Made by a program: the position numbers and the translations under genes. The notes below the pieces were generated by a model. That model searched no databases, was not told the origin of the DNA, and saw only the letters and a program-made list of their open reading frames with translations. Below are positions 1-8,502 of a DNA stretch of 17,890 bases, piece by piece. This DNA is from an uncultured bacterium (lineage in GTDB: Bacteria; Pseudomonadota; Alphaproteobacteria; SP197), in the NCBI GenBank assembly GCA_938014945.1, contig CALLQH010000285.1, positions 1 to 17,890 on the forward strand, given 5' to 3'. How positions within the stretch are numbered: position 1 is the stretch's first letter; the number at the start of each line of letters is the position of its first letter.

Positions 1-911
1 TCATCACCGCCCTGTTGCTTGCCTTCCAGCCGATGAAGGATCTGGCCAAGCTCAACAACACCCTGCAGGAGGGTCTGGCCGCCGCCCAGCGCGTCTTCGC
101 CCTGATCGATGTCGCGCCCACAATCACCGACCGGCCCAACGCCGGCACACTGCACGTCACCCAGGGCGCGCTGGCCTTCCACGATGTGCGCTTTGCCTAT
201 GGCGACGTGCCGGCTCTGGACGGCGTCAGCTTCGAGGTGCCCGCCGGACGCACCGTGGCGCTGGTCGGCCCTTCGGGTGCCGGCAAGTCGACGGTGCTCA
301 ACCTGATTCCGCGCTTCTACGAGGTCGCTGACGGCAGCGTCACGGTCGACGGTGTGGACGTGCGTGATGTCACGCTCTCCAGCCTGCGCGGCTCCATCGC
401 GCTGGTCAGCCAGGAGGTCGCGCTCTTCAACGACACCATCGCCATGAACATCGCCTACGGTCGGCCCGACGCCACGCGCGAGCAGATCGAGGCCGCCGCG
501 CGCGATGCCGCCGCCCACGACTTCATCGCCGGGCTGGCGCAGGGCTACGACACCATCGTGGGTGAACAGGGCGTGCGTCTTTCGGGCGGCCAGCGCCAGC
601 GCATCGCCATCGCGCGGGCCATCCTGCGCGATGCCCCCATCCTGCTGCTGGACGAGGCGACCAGCGCGCTCGATTCCGAATCCGAACGCCAGGTCCAGGC
701 GGCGCTGGCGCGGCTGGCCAAGGGGCGCACGACCCTGGTCGTTGCCCACCGCCTGTCGACCATCGCCGATGCCCATCTCATCCATGTCATGGAGGACGGC
801 CACATCGTGGAATCGGGCAGCCATGCCGAGCTGCTGGCCCGCGGCGGGCTTTATGCCCACCTCCAGGCGCTGCAGGCGACCGGCGAGACGCCCGCCGCCG
901 CAGGCCGCTGA
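1..911 (+). CDS. msbA: MsbA-like lipid A export ABC transporter, 3' part (5' end outside window)
   Basis: This is the C-terminal part of a fused membrane/ATPase ABC exporter that flips lipid A-core across the inner membrane. The reading frame is open from position 3 to the TGA at 909-911, so the true start lies upstream. The first ~30 visible residues (AFQPMKDLAKLNNTLQEG) are the end of the transmembrane domain and the linker typical of alphaproteobacterial MsbA. The nucleotide-binding domain is complete. Counting from the codon at position 3, it has Walker A GPSGAGKST at about 89-97, a Q-loop in SQEVALFNDT, the signature LSGGQRQR from about 193, Walker B LLLDEATSALD with D217/E218, and the switch His in VAHRLST at about 249. 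waaA follows after 19 nt, then lpxK and an LpxL-like gene, which supports lipid A rather than drug export as the role. Substrate assignment rests on this context and on family resemblance. Confidence 0.88.
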   Translation, partial: ITALLLAFQPMKDLAKLNNTLQEGLAAAQRVFALIDVAPTITDRPNAGTLHVTQGALAFHDVRFAYGDVPALDGVSFEVPAGRTVALVGPSGAGKSTVLNLIPRFYEVADGSVTVDGVDVRDVTLSSLRGSIALVSQEVALFNDTIAMNIAYGRPDATREQIEAAARDAAAHDFIAGLAQGYDTIVGEQGVRLSGGQRQRIAIARAILRDAPILLLDEATSALDSESERQVQAALARLAKGRTTLVVAHRLSTIADAHLIHVMEDGHIVESGSHAELLARGGLYAHLQALQATGETPAAAGR

Positions 912-930
912 CCGGACCGGGCGGGCCGCC

Positions 931-2214
931 ATGCCGCTCAGCCTCTACCGCCTGCTCTCCCACGCCGCCCGGCCGCTGGTGCCCCTGCTGCTGGCCCGGC
1001 GCCTGGCGCGCGGCAAGGAGGAGCGCGCCCGCCTGGGCGAGCGGCGCGGCTATCCCGGCCTCTCGCGCCCGGATGCGCCGCTGATCTGGCTGCATGCCGC
1101 CAGTGTCGGTGAATCCCTTTCCATCCTGCCGCTGATCGAGCATCTGCTGGCGCGCGATCCCGCCTGCCACGCCCTGGTGACGACCGGTACCGTCACCTCC
1201 GCGACGATTCTGGCCCAGCGCCTGCCGCCGCGCAGCGCTCACCAGTATGTGCCTGTCGACACGCCCGATGCGGTCGCCCGCTTCCTCGACCACTGGCGCC
1301 CCGATGCCGCGCTGTGGGTGGAGTCGGAGCTCTGGCCCAACCTGCTGATGGAAACGCGGCGGCGCGGCATCCCCATCGGCCTCGTCAACGCGCGCATGTC
1401 GCAGCGCTCCTTCCGCCGCTGGGCACGCCTGCCCGGACTGGTACGCCCGCTGCTCACCGGCTTTGCAACCACGCTCGCCCAGAGCGAGGCCGACGGCGCG
1501 CGGTACACTGCGCTCGGCGCACGCGATGTGCGTGTGATCGGCGACCTCAAGGCCGTCGCCGCGCCGCTGCAGGCAGACCCCGAAACCGTCGCCCGGCTGC
1601 GCCAGGCCATCGGCAAACGCCCGGTCTGGCTGGCCGCCAGCACCCATCACGGCGAAGAGGCGATGGCCGGGCGTGTCCACCGCGCACTCGCCGAGCATCA
1701 CCGCGACCTGCTGACGATCATCGTGCCGCGCCATGCCGCACGCGGCGATACGGTCAACCAGGAGCTTGCTGCCCAGGGCTTTGCCGTCGCCCGGCGCGGC
1801 AAGGGTGCCGCACCGAAACCCGGCGATGCCATCTTTCTGGGCGACACCATGGGCGAGATGGGCCTCTACCTTGCGCTGGCCCCGACGGTCTTTGTCGGCA
1901 AGTCCCTGCTGCACGAGGGCGGCCACAATCCGCGCGAGCCCGCCCTGCTGGGCCGCGCCGTGCTCTTTGGCCCGCACATGGAGAACTTCGCGACGGCGGC
2001 AGCCGCCCTGCAGCAGGCCGGCGGCGCGCTGGAGGTGGCCGACGAGGCGGCCCTTGCCGCCCAGCTTCGCCGCCTGCTCGACAGTCCGTCCATTGCCACC
2101 GAGATGGGTGCGCGCGCAAAGGCCCGGGCCGAAGCCGAGGCCGCGGGCATCCTGGATGCCACCCTCGATGCGCTTGCCCCGGTGCTGGACCGGCTCGGTC
2201 ATGCGCGCGCCTGA
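931..2214 (+). CDS. waaA: 3-deoxy-D-manno-octulosonic acid (Kdo) transferase
   Basis: WaaA/KdtA is a GT30-family glycosyltransferase. It moves Kdo from CMP-Kdo to the lipid A precursor at the inner face of the cytoplasmic membrane. The predicted protein is 427 residues, the usual length. An N-terminal hydrophobic anchor (LYRLLSHAARPLVPLLLARR) is followed by the ARLGERRGY segment and HAASVGE at about 55-61, where E61 matches the proposed catalytic base of the family. Further family blocks are AASTHHGEE, GDTMGEMGLYLALAP and GGHNPREPALLG (H332/N333). ATG at 931 was chosen because it gives the normal KdtA N-terminus; in-frame positions further upstream would run back into msbA. The Shine-Dalgarno sequence is weak, so translational coupling to msbA is likely. 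The 3' end overlaps lpxK by 14 nt. Whether one or two Kdo units are added cannot be read from the sequence. Confidence 0.95.
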   Translation: MPLSLYRLLSHAARPLVPLLLARRLARGKEERARLGERRGYPGLSRPDAPLIWLHAASVGESLSILPLIEHLLARDPACHALVTTGTVTSATILAQRLPPRSAHQYVPVDTPDAVARFLDHWRPDAALWVESELWPNLLMETRRRGIPIGLVNARMSQRSFRRWARLPGLVRPLLTGFATTLAQSEADGARYTALGARDVRVIGDLKAVAAPLQADPETVARLRQAIGKRPVWLAASTHHGEEAMAGRVHRALAEHHRDLLTIIVPRHAARGDTVNQELAAQGFAVARRGKGAAPKPGDAIFLGDTMGEMGLYLALAPTVFVGKSLLHEGGHNPREPALLGRAVLFGPHMENFATAAAALQQAGGALEVADEAALAAQLRRLLDSPSIATEMGARAKARAEAEAAGILDATLDALAPVLDRLGHARA

Positions 2215-3181
2215 GTTCTGGCAGCGCCGCGGCTGGCAGGCGCTGCTGCTGGCGCCTGCCGCCTGCCTGTGGGCGCTGGCCGGACGGCTGCGGCGGCGCC
2301 TGACGAAGCCGTACCGCGCCGGCGTGCCCGTCATCTGCATCGGCAATCTGGTCGCGGGCGGCGGCGGCAAGACGCCGCTTGCCATTGCCGTCGCCCGCCG
2401 CCTGACCGCGATGGGCCGTAAACCCCATGTCCTGTCGCGCGGTTATGGCGGACGGCTGAAGGGTCCCCTGCGCGTCGACCTCCAGAAACACGGCGCACAG
2501 GACGTCGGCGACGAACCGTTGCTGATCGCGCGCCATGCTCCGGTCTGGATCGGCGCGGACCGCACCGCCACGGCGCGCGCAGCCATCGCCGCGGGCGCGG
2601 ACGTGCTGGTGATGGACGACGGCTTCCAGAACCCGTCGCTCGCCAAGGACCTCTGCCTCATCGCCATCGATGGCGGCTACGGCCTGGGCAACGGCCGTGT
2701 CATGCCCGCGGGCCCCCTGCGCGAGCCCGCCGCCGACGGCCTTGCCCGCGCCGACGGCGTGGTGGTGATCGGGCCGGACCCGCAGAACCTGGCGGAGCGC
2801 CTTGCCGGACCCGGCCGCCCGGCCCTGCGCGCGATGCTCCAGCCTCCGGCCGATGCCAGGATGCTCGACGGCAAGCCGGTCTGGGCCTTTGCAGGCATCG
2901 CGCGGCCCGAGAAGTTCTTTGCGACGCTCGAGGAACAGGGCGCCATCGTGGTCGGGCGCCGCCGGTTCGCCGATCACCATGCCTTCGATCCCCTGGAGAT
3001 CATGGCCATGGTCGAGGCCGCCCATGCCCTTGGCGCGGAACTGATCACCACGGAAAAGGACTGGGTGCGGCTGGATGCCGACGCCCGCATGATGGCCGAT
3101 GCCCTGCCCGTGAGCCTGGTGTTTGCCCGCCCGGAGATGCTCGATACCCTGCTCGCCGATGCTCTGGAGACCGCACGGTGA
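2201..3181 (+). CDS. lpxK: Tetraacyldisaccharide 4'-kinase
   Basis: LpxK phosphorylates the 4' position of the lipid A disaccharide precursor (DS-1-P to lipid IVA) on the cytoplasmic face of the inner membrane. The predicted protein is 326 residues, normal for the family. It has an N-terminal membrane-associating helix (WQALLLAPAACLWALAG), then CIGNLVAGGGGKTP with a P-loop at about 52-58 (K57, T58). The LpxK hallmark DDGFQN follows, then GLGNGRVMPAGPLREP. Later blocks are FAGIARPEKFF, DHHAF and ITTEKDWVRL, all typical. ATG at 2201 lies inside the last codons of waaA (14-nt overlap), indicating translational coupling. The stop TGA overlaps the GTG start of the next gene. The P-loop reads GGGGKT where many homologues have GGTGKT, a conservative change. 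Confidence 0.95.
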   Translation: MRAPEFWQRRGWQALLLAPAACLWALAGRLRRRLTKPYRAGVPVICIGNLVAGGGGKTPLAIAVARRLTAMGRKPHVLSRGYGGRLKGPLRVDLQKHGAQDVGDEPLLIARHAPVWIGADRTATARAAIAAGADVLVMDDGFQNPSLAKDLCLIAIDGGYGLGNGRVMPAGPLREPAADGLARADGVVVIGPDPQNLAERLAGPGRPALRAMLQPPADARMLDGKPVWAFAGIARPEKFFATLEEQGAIVVGRRRFADHHAFDPLEIMAMVEAAHALGAELITTEKDWVRLDADARMMADALPVSLVFARPEMLDTLLADALETAR

Positions 3182-4050
3182 AACGGCTGCGCTACCTGCT
3201 GGAGGCCGGCCTGCTGTGGCTGACCCTGGGCCTGTTCCGCATCGTCGGCATCGATGTCGCCTCGGCCATCGGCGGCGCGGCCGGTCGCGCCATCGGCCCG
3301 CTGATGTCGAAGAACCGTCTGGCGCGCCAGAACCTGAAGGCCTGCTTCCCTGAGAAGTCCGACGCCGAGATCGCGGCCATCACGCGGGCCATGTGGGACA
3401 ACCTCGGCCGTTTCATGGGCGAGATGCCCCACCTCCACGAGCTCGACGTCTACGGCGGCGACCGGGTTGATGTGGCGATGGCGCCGGAGGTGGACGCGGC
3501 CGTGGCGGCGGGCACACCGATCATCTTTTTCACCGCCCATTTCGGCAACTGGGAGGTCGCCCCCCTGCTCGCCAGCCAGCGCGGCATCAGAACGACGCTG
3601 GTCTATCGCCAGGCGAGCAACCCCTGGTCCGAACGGCTGATCCAGCACTGGCGCGAGAAACGAGGCGGCCGCTGGGTGCCAAAGGGGCGCGACGGCGCAC
3701 GCGCCATCATCGCCGCACTCTCCAGCGGCGGGGCCGTGGCGATCCTCGCCGACCAGAAGTTCAACGAGGGCCTGGCCGTGCCCTTCTTCGGGCGCGAGGC
3801 CATGACCGCCCCGGCGATCGCCGAACTGGCGCTGAAGTACAGGACCCCGCTGGTACCCGTGCGCGTCGAGCGCCTGGGCGGCGCCCGCTTCCGCGTCGAC
3901 GTGCTGGCGCCGCTGGCGATGCCGGACACCGGCAACCGCAGGGATGACGTCATGGCCATCCTGACGGCGATCAACACCCTGTTCGAAGTCTGGATCCGCG
4001 AGCTTCCCGACCACTGGCTGTGGATCCACCGCCGCTGGCCGAAGGGCTGA
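3178..4050 (+). CDS. lpxL: Lipid A late acyltransferase, LpxL/HtrB family
   Basis: This is a membrane-bound acyltransferase expected to add a secondary fatty acid to Kdo2-lipid IVA from acyl-ACP. The protein is 290 residues and starts with an N-terminal hydrophobic helix (LLEAGLLWLTLGLFRIVGI). The family HX4[D/E] catalytic motif is seen as HFGNWE (H121, E126). The downstream blocks LVYRQASNPW, AILADQKFNEG, VPFFGREAMTAP and TPLVPVRVERL are also typical. It starts with GTG at 3178, sharing GTGA with the lpxK stop. This four-base overlap is the signature of translational coupling and decides the start. It ends 6 nt before the convergent xseA stop. Acyl-chain preference and whether this is LpxL, LpxM or LpxX-like cannot be told from sequence, so the symbol is a family-level assignment. 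Confidence 0.87.
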   Translation: MKRLRYLLEAGLLWLTLGLFRIVGIDVASAIGGAAGRAIGPLMSKNRLARQNLKACFPEKSDAEIAAITRAMWDNLGRFMGEMPHLHELDVYGGDRVDVAMAPEVDAAVAAGTPIIFFTAHFGNWEVAPLLASQRGIRTTLVYRQASNPWSERLIQHWREKRGGRWVPKGRDGARAIIAALSSGGAVAILADQKFNEGLAVPFFGREAMTAPAIAELALKYRTPLVPVRVERLGGARFRVDVLAPLAMPDTGNRRDDVMAILTAINTLFEVWIRELPDHWLWIHRRWPKG

Positions 4051-4063
4051 TCCCTTCTAGAAG
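4041..4063. terminator. Hairpin/palindrome between convergent lpxL and xseA stops (weak)
   Basis: GAAGGG-CTGAT-CCCTTC forms a 6-bp stem at 4041-4057. It overlaps the 10-bp palindrome CTTCTAGAAG at 4054-4063. Together they cover both stop codons of two convergent genes whose stops are only 6 nt apart. No T-tract follows on either strand, so this is at best a weak bidirectional stop or a transcript-end stabiliser. Confidence 0.25.
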
Positions 4064-5556
4064 AGATCGCCCTGCTTGCCCGTGGCCGCGGGTGGCCTTG
4101 GCCTGGGACGCGAAGCCGACGATGGACCCGATGGTGCGCCGGGCGTGCCGCCCGCGACCGCGCCGACCTCGCCGTCGGCAAACTCGATGGCGAGCGCGGC
4201 GCCGGCGGGCACAGCCGCCGCCCGCGTCAGGGGCGCGCCGGAACCGTCGCGCACCACGGCAAAGCCGCGTTCGAGCACGCCCTTGTAGCTGTAGCTTTCC
4301 AGCAGCTTGGAAAGTTCACCGACACGGCGGTGGGGATCCTCCAGCCGTGCCGCAAAGGTGCGATCAAGATCGCGCCCGGCACGGGTCAGGCGCTCCTCGG
4401 ACCGCGACAGACGCTCCAGCAGGGTACGCGGGCGCAGGGCGGCCACCGCATGGGCAAGGGCCGTGCGCTTGTCGGCGATGGTCTCGCGCGGCTGTGGCAG
4501 CCGGTGGGCGAGATCGCGCACCGCGCCACGCCGCTCCTGCAGCAGCAGCGCCATGACCCGGCGCAGGCTTTCGGCCCGGCTGTCGAGATCCTGGGTCTTC
4601 TGCTCGACCAGCCGCGAGGGATGAGGCAGGCCGCGCGCCAGGCCGCGCACCTCGCCGCGCAGCCGCTCCAGCAGGCGGGCGCTCGCTGCGACCAGCCGCT
4701 GCTCGTTCTCCAGCACGCGCCCCGTCAGCTCGGAACGCACCGGCACGGCCATCTCGGCGGCAGCGGTGGGTGTGGGCGCGCGGCGGTCGGAGACGAAGTC
4801 GATCAGCGTCGTGTCGGTCTCGTGCCCCACGGCCGAGATCAGCGGGATCGCGCTTTCGGCCGCCGCGCGCACGACGATCTCCTCGTTGAAGGCCCAGAGG
4901 TCCTCGATGCTGCCGCCGCCGCGCGCCACGATCAGCAGGTCCGGACGCGGGATCGCCCCGCCTTCGGGCAGGGCATTGAAGCCGCGGATGGCCGCGGCCA
5001 CCTGCCCCGCCGCCGCCTCGCCCTGGACCTGCACCGGCCAGAGCAGGACATGGCGGGGGAAACGGTCGCGCAGGCGGTGCATGATGTCGCGGATCACCGC
5101 GCCCGAGGGCGAGGTGACGACGCCGATCACCGAGGGCAGATAGGGGATCGGCTTCTTGCGGCTCTCCTCGAACAGGCCCTCGGCGGCCAGCGCCTTGCGG
5201 CGCGCCTCCAGCAGGGCCATCAGCGCGCCCACGCCCGCCGGTTCGATGTGTTCGATGACGAGCTGGTAGCTGGAGCGGCCGGGATAGGTCGTGAGGCGCC
5301 CCGTGGCGATCATCTCCAGCCCCTGTTCGGGCCGGTGCGCCAGGCGGTTGACCGTTGCCTTCCAGCAGACGCAGTCGAGGACCGCGTTTTCCTCCTTCAT
5401 CGAGAGATACATGTGGCCCGAGGCCGCCTGGGTCACCCGCCCGATCTCGCCGCGCACGCGCACGCGGTCGAAGGCGCCCTCGATGGTGCGTTTGACCGCG
5501 CCCGAAAGTTCGGAAACGGAGAATTCTGGCAGGTTGCCCGGGGTGTCTGCGTCCAT
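4057..5556 (-). CDS. xseA: Exodeoxyribonuclease VII large subunit
   Basis: XseA is the catalytic subunit of exonuclease VII, which degrades single-stranded DNA and works with several small XseB subunits in repair and recombination. The predicted protein is 499 residues. It opens with an OB-fold (EFSVSELSGAVKRTIEGAF, then VRGEIGRVTQAASGHMYLS). The central nuclease domain has GVVTSPSGAVIRD, VARGGGSIEDLWAFNEE and AVGHETDTTLIDFVSD (H245, D248), followed by APTPTAAAE. A long helical region rich in Arg/Glu/Leu (coiled coil) comes next, and the conserved tail KQGDLF ends the protein. An unusual Pro/Ala/Gly-rich stretch (GTPGAPSGPSSA, RPRPRPP) sits just before the tail. The frame stays open 124 codons further upstream, but that extension has no family similarity and overlaps purD on the other strand. 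ATG at 5556, after GGGGG, gives the standard start. It is divergent from purD with a 52-nt gap. Confidence 0.95.
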   Translation of the reverse strand: MDADTPGNLPEFSVSELSGAVKRTIEGAFDRVRVRGEIGRVTQAASGHMYLSMKEENAVLDCVCWKATVNRLAHRPEQGLEMIATGRLTTYPGRSSYQLVIEHIEPAGVGALMALLEARRKALAAEGLFEESRKKPIPYLPSVIGVVTSPSGAVIRDIMHRLRDRFPRHVLLWPVQVQGEAAAGQVAAAIRGFNALPEGGAIPRPDLLIVARGGGSIEDLWAFNEEIVVRAAAESAIPLISAVGHETDTTLIDFVSDRRAPTPTAAAEMAVPVRSELTGRVLENEQRLVAASARLLERLRGEVRGLARGLPHPSRLVEQKTQDLDSRAESLRRVMALLLQERRGAVRDLAHRLPQPRETIADKRTALAHAVAALRPRTLLERLSRSEERLTRAGRDLDRTFAARLEDPHRRVGELSKLLESYSYKGVLERGFAVVRDGSGAPLTRAAAVPAGAALAIEFADGEVGAVAGGTPGAPSGPSSASRPRPRPPAATGKQGDLF

Positions 5557-5608
5557 GCCCCCATGATACAAGGCGCTCCCCTCAGGACAACGCACGGAGA
5601 CGGGCGCA

Positions 5609-6880
5609 ATGCGGATTCTTGTCGTTGGCAGCGGCGGGCGCGAACACGCGCTGATCTGGAAGCTCGCGGCCTCGCCCCTGTGCGATGCCATCTTTGCCGC
5701 GCCGGGCAACGGCGGCATCGCCGAAATCGCCACCTGCGTCGACATCGGCGTCGAGGACATCGCCGCGCTCGTCGCCTGGGCGGGCGAGAACCGCATCGAT
5801 TTCGTCGTTCCCGGGCCCGAGGCCTCCCTGGTGGCGGGCCTGGTCGACGCCATGGAGGCCGCGGGCATCGCCTGTTTCGGACCCACGGCCGCCGCCGCCC
5901 GCCTGGAGGGCAGCAAGGCCTTCACCAAGGAGGTGGCCGATGCCGCCGGCGTGCCGACCGCGCGCTGGGAGCGCTTCGAGGATGCCGCCGCGGCGCGGGC
6001 CTATGTCGCGCGCATGGGCGCACCCATCGTCATCAAGGCCGACGGCCTGGCCGCAGGCAAGGGTGTCACGGTCGCCATGACCGAGGCCGAGGCGATGGCC
6101 GCCATCGACGACGCCCTGGAGGAGCACATCTTCGGCGAGGCCGGCGCCAGCGTCGTGATCGAGGAATTCCTCGTCGGCGAGGAGGCGAGCTTCCACGTCC
6201 TTTCCGACGGCACCAGCGTCCTGCCGCTCGCCACCGCCCAGGACCACAAGCGCGTCGGCGACGGCGACACCGGCCCCAACACCGGCGGCATGGGCTGTTA
6301 CTCCCCCGCCCCGGTGGTGACCGCCGAGATCGAGGCCGCCGTGATGGAGCGCATCATCGGCCCCACCATCGCGCGCATGGCCGAGCTCTGCTGCCCCTTC
6401 AGGGGCGTGCTCTACGCCGGGCTGATGATCACCGCCGAGGGCCCCAAGCTCATCGAATACAACGTCCGCTTCGGCGATCCCGAGACCCAGGTGATGATGG
6501 CGCGCATGATGTCGGACCTGCTGCCCGCCCTGATGGCGACGCGCGACGGCACGCTGGGCCACATCACCCTGCGCTGGTGGCCCAAGGCCGCGCTGACCGT
6601 GGTGATGGCCGCGCGCGGTTATCCCGGCAGCTATCCGAAGAACACGCTGATCGACGGCCTGGAAACCGCCGGCGCCCTGGAGGACGTCACCGTCTTCCAC
6701 GCCGGCACGAAACGCGAGGACGGCCGCTGGCTCTCCACCGGCGGGCGCGTGCTGGGCGTCACCGCGCTCGGCTCCACCATCGCCGAGGCCCAGGCCAACG
6801 CCTACCGCGCGGTCGACGCCATCGCCTGGCCCGACGGCTTCTGCCGCCGCGACATCGGCTGGCGCGCGGTGGGGCGCTAG
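5609..6880 (+). CDS. purD: Phosphoribosylamine--glycine ligase (GAR synthetase)
   Basis: PurD catalyses the second step of purine synthesis in the cytoplasm: phosphoribosylamine + glycine + ATP to GAR. The predicted protein is 423 residues, the standard length. The N-domain begins RILVVGSGGREHALIWKL with the conserved APGNGGIAE. PGPEASLVAGLVDA and FGPTAAAARLEGSKAFTK follow. The ATP-grasp domain shows IVIKADGLAAGKGVTVA, EEFLVGEEASF, AQDHKRVGDGDTGPNTGG, GMGCYSPAPV, EYNVRFGDPETQ and the C-terminal STGGRVLGVTALG. All key blocks are present and intact. ATG at 5609 is preceded by GGAG about 10 nt upstream and gives the canonical N-terminus. It is divergent from xseA. Nothing else of the purine pathway is adjacent, which is common for purD. 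Confidence 0.97.
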   Translation: MRILVVGSGGREHALIWKLAASPLCDAIFAAPGNGGIAEIATCVDIGVEDIAALVAWAGENRIDFVVPGPEASLVAGLVDAMEAAGIACFGPTAAAARLEGSKAFTKEVADAAGVPTARWERFEDAAAARAYVARMGAPIVIKADGLAAGKGVTVAMTEAEAMAAIDDALEEHIFGEAGASVVIEEFLVGEEASFHVLSDGTSVLPLATAQDHKRVGDGDTGPNTGGMGCYSPAPVVTAEIEAAVMERIIGPTIARMAELCCPFRGVLYAGLMITAEGPKLIEYNVRFGDPETQVMMARMMSDLLPALMATRDGTLGHITLRWWPKAALTVVMAARGYPGSYPKNTLIDGLETAGALEDVTVFHAGTKREDGRWLSTGGRVLGVTALGSTIAEAQANAYRAVDAIAWPDGFCRRDIGWRAVGR

Positions 6881-6974
6881 GTCAGTACAACGGCTCGAAC
6901 CGTCCGCGCGGCAGGACTGCGCGGCAAGCGGATCATGCCGTCGGGGTTCATTGAAATCCGTGATGCAGCAGCCG

Positions 6975-7015
6975 AAAAAAGGGGCGCCGCCGATCGCCAT
7001 GACCGGCAGCGCCCC
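6975..7015 (-). terminator. Rho-independent terminator of the 7041-8252 gene
   Basis: Read on the - strand: GGGGCGC-T-GCCG, an 11-nt loop, CGGC-G-GCGCCCC, then six T (the A run at 6975-6980 of the + strand). This is an 11-bp GC stem with one mismatch and a clean U-tract. It starts about 26 nt after the stop of the 7041-8252 gene. It is a textbook intrinsic terminator for that strand; on the + strand it lacks a U-tract and would not serve purD. Confidence 0.85.
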
Positions 7016-7040
7016 ATCATCAACTGCCCATGCCGCAGGC

Positions 7041-8252
7041 TCAGCCGCCCAGATCCTCGACCGGGATCTGATACTCGTGGATGTACTGGATGACCTCGAC
7101 GGCATCGTCGACCGCCTGGGCATAACCGACGGCCCCGCCGCTGCTGGCGAAGTCCTCGCCGCCGAAGACGGCATCGTAGACATTGACCGTCTCGGGCGCC
7201 CAGCTACCGTCGGGTTGCTCCACCAGGATCGTGACTGTGACCTCAGCGTAGGCGTCCGAGCGGTCGTAGGCGAAGCCGCTGTAGTCGACATAGCTGCTGC
7301 CGTCCGGCGCCGTGATCGTACCGTCCAGGCCCAGGATGCTGTTGAGGTAAACGACGGAGTCGACGTTGATGTCGCCGAACTTGTCGGCGGCACCGGCCAG
7401 GAACGAGGCAGCCGCCGCATAGTCCTGTGAGGTGATCTGGCCGTCGTTCAGGAAGGCAAGGTCACCCAGGGTCTCGTCGCTGAGCGAAGTGCCGATGGTG
7501 CCGTAGTTGACCAAAGCGAGGTAGATCGCGAGGTTCTCCAGCGGGGCATCGATCGTCCGTTCCTCCCCGTCGATCGTCAGCACCAGGCGGCCGGCCGCGT
7601 CGGTCGTGACGGCCGTTGCGCTGTCGATGGTGGCGAGCGCCTCGGTCAACCGGCGGTCAAGGACATGGGACGGCGCCCGGCTCACGTTGAGCCGGCTCAG
7701 TTCGACTTCGACGGTCTCGTCGGCATAGTCAGGCAGGACGTGGCCTTCGTCGTCGAGCGGCAGCGGGTTGCCCGCCGCATCGACCGGCTGCACGAAGCCG
7801 GCGGCGCTGAGGATCGGCACGCCGTTGGCATCGCGCAGCAGCACATACATGTCGCCGAAGATGTCGCCTTTCTGGATGCCAGCAAGATCGGGCTTGCCGG
7901 TACCCGGTTTGCCGCCGCCGCCGGCCCATTCGGGACGATCGGATTCTTCGCTGTCGCTGTGATCGTGCTCGTCGGCGCCCAGAACGTCATCGATGCTGCT
8001 GGAACCCGCATCGTGACCGCCCTGGCCCTTGCCGCCTTCGCCGTGGCCGCCCTGACCCTGGCCGCCCTGGCCCTGGCCCTCGCCGCCGTGGCCGCCCTCG
8101 CTGTGGCTGCCGCCGTCGGTGTGCGCGTGGTCGTCAACGATCACCTCGTCGTCGCCAACGGCCACACGCTCAAGCGAAACCGTGATGGCCGCCGCGAGAA
8201 GCAGCGCGCTCGCCGTGACGCGGCAGAGCAGTTTCGTCGTCATAGTATTCAT
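7041..8252 (-). CDS. Secreted protein of unknown function, His/Gly/Gln-rich linker (paralogue A)
   Basis: I do not recognise a named family. The predicted protein is 403 residues from ATG 8252, about 11 nt after AGAAAGG. Starts at 8261 or 8264 lie too close to that site. Residues 1-33 form a signal peptide (LLCRVTASALLLAAAITVSL, cleavage near AVG|DD). Residues 34-106 are a disordered acidic linker with eight His (H42, H44, H50, H55, H70, H80, H96, H98), GEGQGQGGQGQGG repeats and DEHDHSDSEESD. An IDDVL box and the motif P-[DE]-W-A-G4-KPGTGKPDLAG follow. A ~270-residue core then contains GDMYVLLRDANGVPIL, VELSRLNVSRAP, ENLAIYLALVNYGTIG and FGDINVDSVVYLNSILG. It is a tandem paralogue of the 8503-9675 gene; the cores align without gaps. 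The linker could bind metal ions (inference). Export to the periplasm or cell surface is likely. It has its own upstream FNR-type box and terminator, so it is probably a separate transcript. Confidence 0.85.
   Translation of the reverse strand: MNTMTTKLLCRVTASALLLAAAITVSLERVAVGDDEVIVDDHAHTDGGSHSEGGHGGEGQGQGGQGQGGHGEGGKGQGGHDAGSSSIDDVLGADEHDHSDSEESDRPEWAGGGGKPGTGKPDLAGIQKGDIFGDMYVLLRDANGVPILSAAGFVQPVDAAGNPLPLDDEGHVLPDYADETVEVELSRLNVSRAPSHVLDRRLTEALATIDSATAVTTDAAGRLVLTIDGEERTIDAPLENLAIYLALVNYGTIGTSLSDETLGDLAFLNDGQITSQDYAAAASFLAGAADKFGDINVDSVVYLNSILGLDGTITAPDGSSYVDYSGFAYDRSDAYAEVTVTILVEQPDGSWAPETVNVYDAVFGGEDFASSGGAVGYAQAVDDAVEVIQYIHEYQIPVEDLGG
8016..8096 (-). repeat. Gly/Gln/His-rich in-frame repeat in paralogue A
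   Basis: This stretch codes for degenerate GQGG/GHGEGG units (about residues 53-79). Units are multiples of three bases, so gain or loss stays in frame. It aligns with the cleaner 15-nt repeat array of the neighbouring paralogue, but with His, Glu and Lys in place of Asn/Ser. Confidence 0.7.
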
Positions 8253-8396
8253 GCCAGTCATCACCTTTCTCTCGAATTCGGCTGTCCGTCATCGGCACGC
8301 GGCATCTGTCAGCGATTTCCCTTCAGAAGCACAGAACGCATGCCGTGCCTTCGGCCCGTTTCACAGCGCATGTGCCATGCTCTTCACGAATTGTCC

Positions 8397-8410
8397 TTGA
8401 GATGAATCAA
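8397..8410. promoter_or_regulatory. FNR/FixK-type palindrome upstream of the 7041-8252 gene
   Basis: TTGAGATGAATCAA is a perfect TTGA-N6-TCAA palindrome. On the - strand it reads TTGAT-TCAT-CTCAA, so the first half site is the FNR consensus TTGAT. It is centred about 151 nt upstream of the chosen ATG, between the terminator of the preceding gene and this gene. No convincing -10 hexamer is seen. Which CRP/FNR-family regulator binds, if any, cannot be told. Confidence 0.55.
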
Positions 8411-8450
8411 GTATGGCGCCGCCTCCCCCTGCATCGCGTGGAAGCGAAAC

Positions 8451-8473
8451 GGGGGCGACCAAAGGCCGCCCCC
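8451..8473 (-). terminator. Terminator of the 8503-9675 gene
   Basis: On the - strand, GGGGGCG-G-CC, loop TTT, GG-T-CGCCCCC, then GTTTCG. The stem is 7 bp plus 2 bp with one mismatch, about 30 nt after the stop of the 8503-9675 gene. The stem is strong but the U-tract is short, so it is a good but not perfect intrinsic terminator. Confidence 0.6.
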
Positions 8474-8502
8474 GCAGGCTGTCCGCATGGAGCGGATCGC
8501 TT

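Noticed and set aside
5557..5928. N-terminal extension of xseA to position 5928
   Set aside because: The extra 124 residues have no family similarity and overlap purD on the other strand. ATG 5556 gives the standard XseA start.
6904..6924. Hairpin CCGCGC-N9-GCGCGG after purD
   Set aside because: It is only a 6-bp stem with no T-tract on the + strand. Such pairs are common by chance in GC-rich DNA.
4330..6954. Long + strand open frame (874 codons) across xseA and into purD
   Set aside because: It is antisense to xseA and then out of frame with purD. Its residue composition is Arg/Gly/Pro-biased, as expected of a GC-rich shadow frame.
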